64,000 nt of DNA from Parietaria judaica (lineage: Eukaryota; Streptophyta; Magnoliopsida; Rosales; Urticaceae): positions 27,760,420 through 27,824,419 of the forward strand of contig OX940865.1 in NCBI GenBank assembly GCA_954871525.1, in the 5' to 3' direction. Shown in pieces: positions 51,830 to 63,300 of this stretch. Position 1 is the stretch's first letter. Each line of letters begins with the position of its first letter. Under the pieces are notes generated by a model. It was not told where the DNA came from and did not search any database. It saw nothing but the letters and a program-made list of their open reading frames with translations. Both the position numbers and the translations under genes were made by a program.

Positions 51830-53749
51830 TCAAGCCTCGATGATGTTGAAGGAGAACTTGGAAAGCAATTGAGGGATTCCTGATATAATTTGTCCATATG
51901 TCTGCATACAAAATTGAAATTGTATAAATGTTCATTCACACTATTTTTTTTCTTTATTGAAGTTGTGGTATTTGCGGCACAAGTATCCAGTTTTATACCC
52001 GATCAGCATATTCTCAATCTCTTTATTTAGCAGCAATTGTACCCAAAGGCCACAAAATTACGTCGAAGTCAAATTTGTCCATTTACTGTTAAGGTTTGTT
52101 ACACGAGAGACACTCACGTATTAAAACTTCAAAAACATCAATTATTCAATATTTTTATAAACCTAGAGATCCACGTGTGTGTCAATCAAGCTTGATGTTA
52201 ATTCAATATGGACAAAGTTTTACCCCGGCACAAATACAAGATTGGTACTTCCGCCGCAAATATGCCTTAAAAATGATAATTCTTACATGCGAATCATCTC
52301 TTTAGATGATGCAAGAATCTTAAAAGACGTGAAAACACAAATAAAATGTGTTACTTACTTCTTGCATTACCTTGTGATTTTCGTGAATTTGGCACATCGG
52401 AACTGCGAGCAACTTTAGGTTCTTAGGAACGATGAACTTGCGACTCTCCGGCAACTTCACGAGGTAGAGTTTTGTGCATTCCTGCTCAAACAGAGACGAC
52501 ATGAGAACAACTTGATTAATCAGAAACGACATCAAAGAAGGGAATCTGCGGTACCTTAGGAGCTTTAACACTCGGTGACAAGAACGGATAACGCAATGTC
52601 TCAAAATCCGGCCGCCACCACATTCCTAGGAGTTCACTAACCTGAAAAATAAAAGAAATTATTGACCTTTCATCAAATTGAAATTAGAACCGGAAAAAGG
52701 TATTATATGACGATTCGGTGGGAAAATTGCTACAATTTACGAGCTCAAAAAGATATTTTTAAAAAATTATGGTCAATGAGGAAATAGCGAGTGTAACTGT
52801 AAATTAGTTTAAAAAGCCGTTTTTACCTCCCACTGTGTAGCATCGCGACCATCTTTTGCCGAAAGCTTCCTCGATAACTTGCGCTTTAAGCCATCAATTT
52901 CTACAAAATCGGTAGACGCGCGCAAAGCTTGGTGATAATTCTTCAACAATGAAGTTGCCAAAATATACAGGGCTTGATCTGATTACCGGATTCACCGGGC
53001 CTTAAGCGGCCCCCGGGAAGCTTAAAGACGGAGTTCTGCACTTGCAAGAGCAGCAAATGAGGATGTTTAAACAATTCAACCTGAAAAATTAATGACAATC
53101 CTCTATTAAATTCGGATTTAAAACATAGGAAATCGATACTTATTAATTTTTATCTTCTTCAAAAGTTTAAGAGATTGATATTGCATAGAAATACTAAAAA
53201 CGACGACTATATTCAAGAACTGAATAAACAATACATAGACAGTTAGTAAAATTGCTACACTGCCAGTTAATATAAATCCATATTATTATCCTTAAAATAA
53301 ATTAGGAACGATTTCGGTAAAAGTACTTAAAGTTTTAATCACAGTGGAAAAAATACTCGAGTTCCGTAAAAAAGTAATTCCATCCCATTTAAAAAAGGAT
53401 AAAAAGAAATTAAAATTGCATATATAGAGAGACACATCTCCATTCAGTAGTGGTAAAAATCACTAATGTTTTTCAAAGAAATATTATTTCACACCCAAAC
53501 CAAAATAGCAAGAATATATATATAGGGTTGTAAGAAGCAACCAACCAGAATAACTGCCTGGACACAGGTCCTGAGTCCACGAGCTGAGAAGCTAAGCACA
53601 ACAAAGTCAAACACACCATCATCATCATCATCAATATAATAATACTGTTTCATTTCTCCAGAAAATTGAAGAGACGAAGAAGAAGACGAAGTGTTTGTTA
53701 CTTGAGTCTCATCCTCTGAACACGATCGCCCAAATCCTCCTCCTTCCAT
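51830..53749 (-). CDS. CFIS2: Pre-mRNA cleavage factor Im 25-kDa subunit (CFIm25/NUDT21-like, CFIS2 type)
   Basis: Nudix-fold subunit of cleavage factor I, which binds UGUA upstream of poly(A) sites and helps choose 3' ends in the nucleus. On the minus strand six exons keep phase: 53749-53546, 53080-52987, 52900-52827, 52641-52555, 52481-52371, 51901-51830; 213 aa. The core is well conserved: 'VELFKHPHLLLLQVQNSVFK', 'LPGGRLRPGES', 'EIDGLKRKLSRKLS', 'MWWRPDFETLRYPFLSP', 'KECTKLYLVKLPE', 'FIVPKNLKLLAVP' and 'GIPQLLSKFSFN'. The Nudix box lacks the catalytic REXXEE pattern, as in other CFIm25 proteins. The first exon is odd: instead of the usual 'YPL..YYFG...DR..RMK' N-terminus it encodes a Ser-rich stretch, an Asp run from a GAT microsatellite and 'GVFDFVVLSFSARGLRTC'. 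It may be divergent, or the true first exon may lie elsewhere. Confidence 0.86.
51902..52370 (-). repeat. CFIm25 intron with a foldback element
   Basis: 'gtggtatttgcggcacaagt' at about 51966 is mirrored by 'ggtacttccgccgcaaatat' at about 52243, and 'aaatttgtccattta' (52070) by 'caatatggacaaagtttt' (52204). Roughly 300 bp of the intron is an imperfect inverted repeat of the same type as 43747-44102. Confidence 0.5.
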
Positions 53750-55180
53750 GGAATCGCCTCTCTCGATCCGAAGTAGTAACGGCTCAGAGGATACAACTTC
53801 ACAACCAGACTCCGGCTTCGCTCGCCGCCGTCTCCGTCCGCCTCCGACGGTGTGTGCATACTTAGTCGTAGAGAGAGAGATCAATGGCGTCACTGTGTCT
53901 GTGTTGGGTGAGTGAGAGAGTTTCAGAGGCTTTTCAGTGTCGAACGTGGCGTTTCCAGAGAGAGCCAATGAGTTAGTTATATACGAAATCAAAAGAGATA
54001 ACTACGGCAGAAGTTACTAACTTTATATTAATGAGTTCATTCTCAAAAAATTTATAAAGATAATATTTAATACTTAATAAGACTCGTAAGAAAATGCTGA
54101 AGATGACTTTTGTAATAAAAAACAAGTGTACGTATACGAATAAATTTTTTGAAAACTAATTATTTAATAATCTAAATATTATCTTTAGACACGCGGCATG
54201 AACAAAATAAAACTTTAACACGTATATCCGAAATAAATAAAAAAAGAGTAAAAATGGCCGCAATGTTGAAAATAAATAACGACAACAACAACAAAAATTT
54301 AAGTAAGCGTAAATTATACATAATCTACTTTAAAAAGTAATTTTTTTTACTCAAAATTAGTTTCGAAATAATTCTACAATTCAATAATTGATTTTTAAAG
54401 TGATTTTTTGTTAAAGAATATTATCAAATAATTTTGTGTTGCGTACGAATTAATTATTTTTATTAAATTTATAAGTTTACCAAACTATATTCTATAATTT
54501 AGATATAATAGGTGGTATTGCTGATACAAATTATACAATAGCAAAAATTAAGAGAAAATACCTCTGCAATAAATTATAGATCTCATATATTTTTGTGTTA
54601 CTACCTTTTAGGTTAATTAATAAACTTGAATGATTTTTTTTATTTAATAAATAATATTTTGTCAATTTATTCTATATATTATAAGTGTTGGTGGTGTTTG
54701 ACTTTTAAAAGAAGGGCTTTGTTGGGCTTTGCATGGATGACGTGGACAGTGTTACAGATTTCTTGTTGGGCTTTGACTTTGGGCCAACTTCCATGGGCCC
54801 ACCTAACCACTATTGGATCGGTTTCGGTTTTGAACTCTCGGGTTTGCCCCTTAAATTTGTTTTCTTTACAATTACACCCCAAATTGAGAAATACCTACAA
54901 ATATGACCTTCTGAGAATTTTAGGAAAAATATGTATAGAAGTAACTGATAATACTTTGGTAATATGTGACCTTATTGGGTATAATTTCGTAATAGTTTTA
55001 TTTGAGTTATCTAGATGAAAATAAATAATTTTTTTATTTTTATTTATTATGATAAATATGGACTTCTTCTTGCAAACTAAGTGAAGTAGATAGTGAGTAA
55101 GCTAATTGCTTTGCCTTCAGATCAGATGATGAAAATTGAAAAGTGAAGAAATATCTTTTTGGCTATTATTGGTTGATAAA
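53750..55180. other. CFIm25 promoter and AT-rich intergenic DNA
   Basis: 53750-53960 is the probable 5' leader/promoter of the minus-strand CFIm25 gene. Beyond that, AT-rich sequence without a gene. Confidence 0.5.
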
Positions 55181-55900
55181 ATCAAATGGGGCAAATAGTT
55201 AAATAGCCAGACTTCAAACTCTAATTAGCCAAATAGCCAATGTTTTTACTAATATTGTCAAATAGCCAATTAACTATGTTAATAAATCACGAAAGACCTG
55301 ATTACCCTTGTATTAACGTGTATTAACGTGGTTAATTTGTTTAAAAATAATAATTATTTTTTTAAAAAAAAATATATTTTTTTTGAAAAAAATAATAATT
55401 TTTTTGTTAAAATTTTAATCACGATTTTTTATTTTTAAACAAATTAACTCCGTTAATACACATTAATACGTTTATTAACGTATTAACGTGGTTAATTTGT
55501 TTAAAAATAAATAAAAAAAATTCAAATAAAATAAATAAATTTTTTGTTAAAATTTTAATAACGATTTTTTATTTTTTAAACAAATTAACTCCGTTAATAC
55601 ACATTAATAAACGTATTAACGTAGTTAATTTGTTTAAAAATAAAAAACCTTGATTAAAATTTTAACAAAAAAAAAAAAAAATTCAAAAAAAAATAATTTT
55701 TTTTAATAAAAAATTATTTTAAAAAAAATAAATTAACCACGTTAATACCATTAATATGTTAAAAGAGTATTATAAGTATAAAATATGTTATTAAATAACT
55801 ATTTAGCTATTTCACAAAGAAAAATAAAAGGTTGACTATTTGGCTAATCAAACATTTCAATTTGACTATCTCATGCTATTTCTCAAATCAAAATGCCAAT
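55180..55900. repeat. AT-rich foldback element with nested inverted repeats
   Basis: Outer arms: 'attagccaaatagccaatg' (about 55233) pairs with 'ttgactatttggctaat' (about 55832), and 'gcaaatagttaaatagcca' with 'gactatctcatgctattt'. Inside, 'ttaacgtggttaatttgttt' alternates with its complement 'aaacaaattaactccgttaa' at about 55325-55745 at least twice, so the interior is itself a tandem array of palindromes. No coding potential. Confidence 0.6.
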
Positions 55901-57539
55901 GGGACCTAGCTTTTGCTACCAGTTGTTGAATATTTGGAATATTATTGTGTCAAGTCTCAACATAACAATCACGGTTATTTTTTATTTATTTATTTATTTT
56001 TAGGCGAATCTTTCTCTTAAACACGTCAATACTAGACTCTTTTATTAGAAAGTGAGAAAACTAGCACCAACTTACATAAGCTAACTTACTTAATTATTTT
56101 TTGCGAGTAAATCTTAGAATATCACTAAAATTATAACTTCAATTACATAATAAATTATCCGATTTCGATTTTAAATAATACTATTATATTATATTAATAT
56201 CCAAATTACTATTTTTCTAAAAGAGAATTACTATTTTTTATAGTATACAATTTTTTATCCCCATATTATTTATTTACAAATGATTATTGTAGTTGAATAA
56301 GGCTATGACCGGACTATGGGGATGACTTTTTTTATAAAATAAAATAAGTGATTATTAAAGTGGTTGTAAACATGATTAACTAACAACTTTGCATTTGATT
56401 TAATAGATATAAATTAATGATACATAAAAAGAATATTATATATATATATATATCATAATGTCATGATCCATGAGAAGATGTGGATATATAATATTATAGC
56501 TATTGATAACCGGTGTAACCACTGACTGCTAGACTTCTAATAATATTCCATATAATTATATATTATATAACTAAATCAATTAATTTATTTGTGGCTTGTA
56601 TTTATTTTCTCCATTGCTAGTTGCTACTATAAGTAATACGCATAGAAAATGTGTGTTTACCACTTATGGGGTAATTTTGTCGTTTAGTGAACCGAAAACA
56701 TAGCTAACGCAAGTCATTGTTGACAATTAAATAATTTATAAGGAATTTTTTTAAAATATAAACATTTAGTGGTTTAATATTGTTGCATAATGTATGGTCT
56801 TTGTGGTGCACTTCTTAATGAACTGTATTTATCAAGTGGGCACACAAGCATTTAATATGGCTTCCCTTTAGTACAAGCATCAATAAATGAGACTAAAATA
56901 CAGATAATATTATTAATCCACATAAAAAAAAATCACAACATTTGAAAAAGAAAAAAAAAAGGTTTACAATAATGTCACACAACAGAAGATTAATTATGTC
57001 ATATATGACAGATCATAAATGTAGGTTGTGAATTGTAATGGACATGAGATGAGACATTATGAGTCATTCATGTAATTAGTGACCAAATTATGCCGATAAA
57101 AACTGGTGAGTTAAATGGTTATCACTTATCAGTAAAATAGTATTTAGCAAATGATTATCTACTATTTTTTTCAACTTTTTTTTTAATAAATATTAGTAAA
57201 TTAACACCCGTCAAACTCAAGTGGGAGTTTTTAACTCCCGATAACTGTAAAAACACATAAATCTAGAAGACCAAAAAATTTATATGTATGAATGTATGTA
57301 TGTACTTTTTAATTTATAAATAATGTCGTTAAGGTCTTAAAGATATATACATGTACAAGTCATTCTAAAAAAAATGAATTAAATTTCAAGGTAATTTAAA
57401 TTAAGCTAATGGCAGCTTTTTATTTATTAAATTAATTTTTTATTGTAAAAAATACAGTTACTTTTAGACAAGAAATGAAAAGAAATAATATCAAAAAAAA
57501 AGAAATGAAAAGAAGTCAATTTTCTTGAGCTTAGCTTTC
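55901..57539. other. AT-rich intergenic DNA
   Basis: No gene recognised. A TA run lies near 56430-56450. Confidence 0.5.
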
Positions 57540-58289
57540 AGTGAATTAATGGCGGCTTGAAGCTCAGCTTTGCTTACCCTGCAAAACACCTCTCCTCCAT
57601 TACCCAAACGCTCTTCAAGATCCTCCATTTCTGATCCCAACAAGATCGCCTCTCAATCTTTCGAAATCCCAGGCGAGTTTTTATTCCCTGATCATTTATT
57701 TCAATTTCTGTTCTTGAATTATGCATATTTATCGTAATTTCCGATTTCCTCGCTTGTTGAATTACGCGTATCTTCGAAGAATCGTGGTTAATCGCGCATG
57801 GTGTTCGTGATTTCGTTTTTCCCCTTTGCGTTCTGTGGAAAATCCTGGTGTTGTTATGATGGATTTTCAGTGATTTGTCTCGATTTCGTAGTTTCTGTGA
57901 TGAAATTTGAAGGGCGTTTTTATGATCTCCATGAATTTTATGACATGAGCAATGAAATCTGATTTGGAATTTCCTATGCATGAAAGAAAAATAGAGGGAA
58001 AATGAAGTAGATTGAACATGTATAGGGTTTGTTTGTTCAGTGTCTTATGTGTGTGTATACATATATATATATATATATATATATGCATTTATACATATTG
58101 TTCATTTTGTGAAATTCATTGGTGTTTGTAAACATTTTGACTGGGTGATTTTTCAAAAATCACGAGCTTCAAGTGTTTTATTTGATGGATCATGAGAAGA
58201 ATAACTTTTTCAATTTTGCGAAACAGATAGACCGAGCTCGAGAAATTGGAAGGATCCAAATTGCGTGAATACATCTGCTTCGAGAACCG
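57540..58289 (+). other. 5' leader of the L18a-like gene, probably with an intron
   Basis: Composition becomes gene-like from about 57540. A likely 5' UTR exon ends near 57670 ('atcccag/gcgagt'), and a likely acceptor is 'gcgaaacag' near 58226. A TA run at 58061-58084 lies in the intron. Boundaries are tentative. Confidence 0.4.
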
Positions 58290-59620
58290 ATGGATCAAAG
58301 TAAAATGTCTCTTATAGTAATTATTTCGGACATTTGGAGCAATATTCTTCATGACTCTGCATATGTGTAGAATAGTTCATGTGCAAAAGAAGCTTCTGTC
58401 GGGTTTATTTGCTTAAACTCGTTCCGATTTCTTTTTGTTTTGGTAGGAAACATTGATGTTGAGGAGAAAGAGGGATTGAGAAGTGGGGTCGAGTTAGTGA
58501 CATCGGTCTCCGATAAGCATCAAGAACTTTTGAGACCGGCCGCTCGATATTACTCGATGTTCAAAGGTAACAGTCCAATCATAAGTTTGGTGCAAAACTA
58601 GTTTCGCTGCAAGTAGAAGAATAATTCATAGAGTGGTCTACCGGGTTGTGCTCCGATTTTTTTTTTATTTTCTTTTTTCACTTTGCTTGCATAATTGCTT
58701 CGAGCCCCATTAATGGAGCTTCGAAATATTCTCTAGAAGCGAATTAAGAGTACAAATTCCTCATTACAACTGGCGAACAAGGTCTTCTACGATCGGAGCT
58801 CTGAAATCTTCTCTAAAATATAATTGAATATTTCTGTTTACTAGGGCAAGCAACGGATTCTAAGGGCAAATACTCACTCATCCGAGACGTCGAAGAATCA
58901 CAAACAGGGATTTACGACAAACCCCTCCCTTGCTTTGGCTGCGGAGTCGGATGGTTCTCGTGAGTTCCTCTCTTTCCCTCGCGCCATGCTGCATTTTACC
59001 GTTTTGTCAGTTGCTTATGTTTCTCTTTCATGGCAGTTTTCTGCTAGGGTTTGCATTCCCGCTCCTGTGGTACTACGGGGCGTTTCTGTACTTTGGTAAT
59101 CACTACCGCAAGGATCCTCGGGAAAGAGCCGGGCTTGCAGCTTCTGCCATAGCGGTAATTTTCACAATTCAGCTCTCAGATTTGCTTCTCTTTAGAATAT
59201 TATAAACAAATTGAAGGAGAAGTTATAAAAGGAAATCGAGATTTTATTTTCTGAACAAAAATCGACGGGAATGTTCCTCAATAGTTTTTATTATATTTTT
59301 AATATTTATGTAAAAAATAGATTTTTTTTAGTAGTATTGTTCCTTGCCGAATTCATCCACACTTGTGTTGGTGTTCAATGCGATATTCACACTGTATCGG
59401 CGCTCAAAAAAACAAATAATTCTCTTAATTTTCCTAGTTTCTCAATCTTTTTACGTTCGAAGTTAAGCTTTAAGCTCACATTAAACTGCTTTTTTTTTTC
59501 TTCGCTCTTGCGTTTGATCTTGGAATTCGAATCTGTAATTTGATATGATCGTTTGCATGATTGCAGGCTCTTACATGCTCTGTCGTGTTGTTGCTCGTCG
59601 CACTTATTATGCTATTCTAG
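58290..59620 (+). CDS. Small membrane protein of the '60S ribosomal protein L18a-like' family
   Basis: Plant family named for historical annotation, not a ribosomal protein; function unknown. Five coding exons keep phase: 58290-58299 (10 bp), 58447-58566, 58845-58959, 59037-59154, 59567-59620; 138 aa. The N-terminal half is hydrophilic ('YSMFKGQATDSKGKYSLIRD'), followed by a Cys-rich turn 'CFGCGVGWF'. Two hydrophobic segments follow: 'FLLGFAFPLLWYYGAFLYFG' (about 86-105) and, after 'NHYRKDPRERAGLAAS', 'ALTCSVVLLLVALIMLF' at the C-terminus. This predicts a two-pass membrane protein. The ATG at 58290 is the first in frame after a plausible acceptor; the tiny first coding exon makes the N-terminus the weakest part. 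It converges on the lycopene cyclase gene, 0.74 kb away. Confidence 0.85.
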
Positions 59621-60358
59621 CTATACATGAATTCAGTCCCATTTTGCTCTCAAAAACCATTTCAGACTGGAAAAGACGCAGCGTTAAGTTGGAGAAGACG
59701 TCCGATACTTACGTAAGAAAAAGGAAATGGACCGAAAACAGGACGAAACTGTAAATTAGAGTAGCTGAGGTGTCCATAAAACGAGCTCCGGTGGTGAAAA
59801 ACTTAATCTGTTCTTGTTTTTCGCTTTTTGATGTAATTTATAGATAAATTTGTATGTATGAGTAAATGTGTATAAGAGAGATATTCTCATTTAAAGCTGC
59901 CATTTATAACATGTAATGATCATTGATTAAATAAGACTCTAAATAGAGTTTGATGAAGCTCCAAAATCTTTTGATTAGTAAAAGTTCAAAAGTGCATCAT
60001 CATTGTTGAAGTTGAGTACTCAATTATTAATACATTCGATAAATATCACGAGACGTGATTAACCGTATCGGATTTGCATCGGTTTGTGCCGTTGTAACTC
60101 GCAGTAGAGCATTTTTCGTGCTCCCATACGATAGATTTAATGAGGATCGTGTTCAAGTGTACCCGTCGGTAAAAAAATATTTCTGTGCCTTTTGTGTTCA
60201 ATAGTCTTACCGGGACGCATAGTAAGCAACTCAAAGCGCGAAGAGCCGATCTCAAATACCGAAGAGTAGATGATTCTAGAGTTGGGACCTTGATTCGAGG
60301 GACATATTTGTATATAATATTTACACAAAAACAGTATATTATGTGTATATATAAGAGC
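59621..60358. other. Intergenic, convergent 3' ends
   Basis: Between the L18a-like stop (+) and the lycopene cyclase stop (-). It should hold both 3' UTRs. No further gene seen. Confidence 0.6.
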
Positions 60359-63300
60359 TTATAGGGTAAGGTAAGTTCTTATCATGGTGGCTCCTGTGGG
60401 ATCAGACATTAGGTGTCTGATGAGTCCCATTCTCAGGTTGTTTGGCGCTATAACAAACACGTAAATCGCAAACACCGCCAGATCGCCCGACGACAGCGAT
60501 GACCCCAGGAACCCCCGCCACATCCTGCAATGTTCAATTCCCGTTACGAGAACCATTTTGGGCCGTAACAATTTGAAGAATGCCGTTTTCTTTAGTGTTG
60601 TAATCGGATGATAAATGCGTGTATTGAATAGTTATGTATTTGAGGAAAAAATTATGACATACCACTTTGGTAATCTGAAGAAAGTGCGAAAAAACGTCCT
60701 TATGCCTTCAATGTCAAGCTGCAAAATGAGCGCCAAACCGAACAGGAAGAACGCCCTTTGCCGCTTGCGTTCTTGCGGCCAAAGCGAGCTCCAAGCTGCA
60801 ATGAAGAAAGAAGAAACAGAGATTACTATATGTATGGTAAATTCTAATGGGATATTTGCAGAAAATTACAAATACGTCAGTTGAAAAAGTGGCAGTACAT
60901 TCGCTTTCTGCTTTTCTCGCGGCATAGTATTGTCAAAAGTGTAATGTTAAAACTTAAAATTACAATTTTGATAACATTAGAAAAATACGCCGTGACCAAA
61001 AAAAAAAAAAAAAGTTGCGTATGTTGCCACTTTCATCCATCTTTAGAGTAATTTTGCCGGAAATATACCACATATATAGATAGACATGTTAAATAATAAT
61101 TACCCTGCATGGAGATATTTCCGTTAGAATGTCCCTGCTTCAAGATTCTGGCAATCAAAGAAGCATATTTTGGAGCTTCCGACAGAGATCTTACAACTGA
61201 ATAACCTGTTTTTTTTTTTTTTTTTTTATATATATATATATATATATATATTTATTTGCAAAAGCGTGAATATTAGTTACATGATTTGTTAAGTTATATA
61301 TTTGAGAATTTTTTTTGTAAAGATCGGTTTTTAATCACCTGTGGCTGGGTGCACCATACTGGCAGCTGCACCAAATGCAAGGTTCTTTTGCTGTGTGTTA
61401 GGCAAAGATCCACCCACTGGAATATAAGACCATTCCTGTATTTTTTTAAAAAACTTATATATAGACTCGATATACAAATATATATATATATAACAGTAAT
61501 AGAAGCTTGAATTTTTTATTTGAGATTCAATAAGTGATCAAAGATGTCAAAGAAAAGCAAACCTCTTCGTAAGTTTTTAAAATGCGAATCCCCATTGTCT
61601 TCAACCTTGACAAAAGCTTCTTCTTCAACAAATCAAAAGGCATGGCGTCTTTCGAGGCCAAACAAGTTTCCTGCAAATACAAGTTTTATTTTTATTATTA
61701 AGAAAGATTTTAGGCATAAGTACCAATAATAATAATAATAATAATCCGGAACTGACCTCGAAGAAGACTTTAGTTGGAGATATAGGCATGGCGTAGAGAA
61801 ATGTGGGATATTCAGCTTCTAATCCTAGAGATGCGTTTTTTTGCTTGGTGTAGTCTCTGTAGTCCATGAAAACCATCAAGCTTGGATCATATGGATTATT
61901 TTCCACCTGAAATGTAAAATCAAATACAATTAATTAATCGAAGAGGCTTACCGGAAACTGTATGACTGGATAAAAACGCTTTTATCCAGTCATACAGTTT
62001 GAGAACTAGATTTTTGAAACCTTATGGTGAATCTCTTGAAAAAGGTTTTACATGAAAGAAAAAAAATTGGGTTCGGTTACAATTTCTCAAAATACCGATG
62101 TACGGTTTCACCCTAGTGGGAACAAACAACGACAACGGAGCTAAACAAAGGAGCTTGGATTGAATGACTAGATCACCTTGTTGAATATAATTCTTAAGAA
62201 ACTAAAAAACCCCCACGAAAATTTACATATATATATGTATGTCTAGTTACTAACTGTTATATATGAAATCTGATCATGTCTTACCTCAACCTCGACACCG
62301 TAAGCGGTTTGAACCGAGACTTTCGGGCCGCCAACCTCGTACTTTAAGAGTTTCCCTGAAGCAGCGCCTGATGCAACACTCGCAAGCCTAAACTACTGTG
62401 TTAGATTTCCATACATGAAGACTGCTATTTAAACACACTTTAAAAATATTTTATTATATGTAATTATATATGTGTTTTGTGATGGGTGTTTTTACCGGTC
62501 CGGTTCCTGGTTCTCAGACCTAAGAGAGGACTCTACCTGCAAGGAACAACGACATCTTGCTCGCACATTACAAGGCTTTGCTCATCGTCGCCTTCCTCGA
62601 TGCTTTCCACTCTCAGGTTGAGAAACGAAACACCTGACTCGACACACCTATGAAACATTAATACTGATTATACACCATTGCCACAGCACAGAGCTAACAT
62701 CACATCAGAATATAACTGTTGTCTGAAAGTATAGGCATTGTTCATACCTCTTCATCAGCTCCTCGTGAAGCAAATGGCGACTAACGCGTCCGTACGCGCG
62801 GCCGATCAAAATAGGATCGTCGTTGTCGAGATACACAATGGTGTCCTGCCACACATGCTCGATACACTTGGCAAGACCAAGATCTGACAATTGTACATAT
62901 TTAGGGTCAATCAAAGATCCCGTTATTATACAAAAATATTCAAGGAAGAAGAGCCTATTTTATTCTAATTCTTATGTCCAAAAGAGACTATATTTTTATA
63001 GAACATAAAGGTATGAGCTATGCTCATTATGAGATCGTTGTCGCAGAGCCATTTATTGAGTTCTTCTATTTTCGATTCTAGTTCTTCGATAAGCAATCTT
63101 TAGTGTTCCGGCTGAGTTATGAGCAGCTGCATTGTGGATTCGTTTAGCGCTTTGACATATTGTTTAGATCAAATAGGAATTAAACGAGAAGAAAAACGAT
63201 TCTAACTCGATTATGGCTCTATAATACTCTCCATTTATATGATTGTGAACTCACCAAGTCATAATTTATTCACTACCATATCCTCTCTTCAATTTAAACT

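Noticed and set aside
57574..58352. Minus-strand frames (135, 73 and 78 codons) upstream of the L18a-like gene
   Set aside because: No family signature; they overlap the probable leader and intron of the plus-strand gene.
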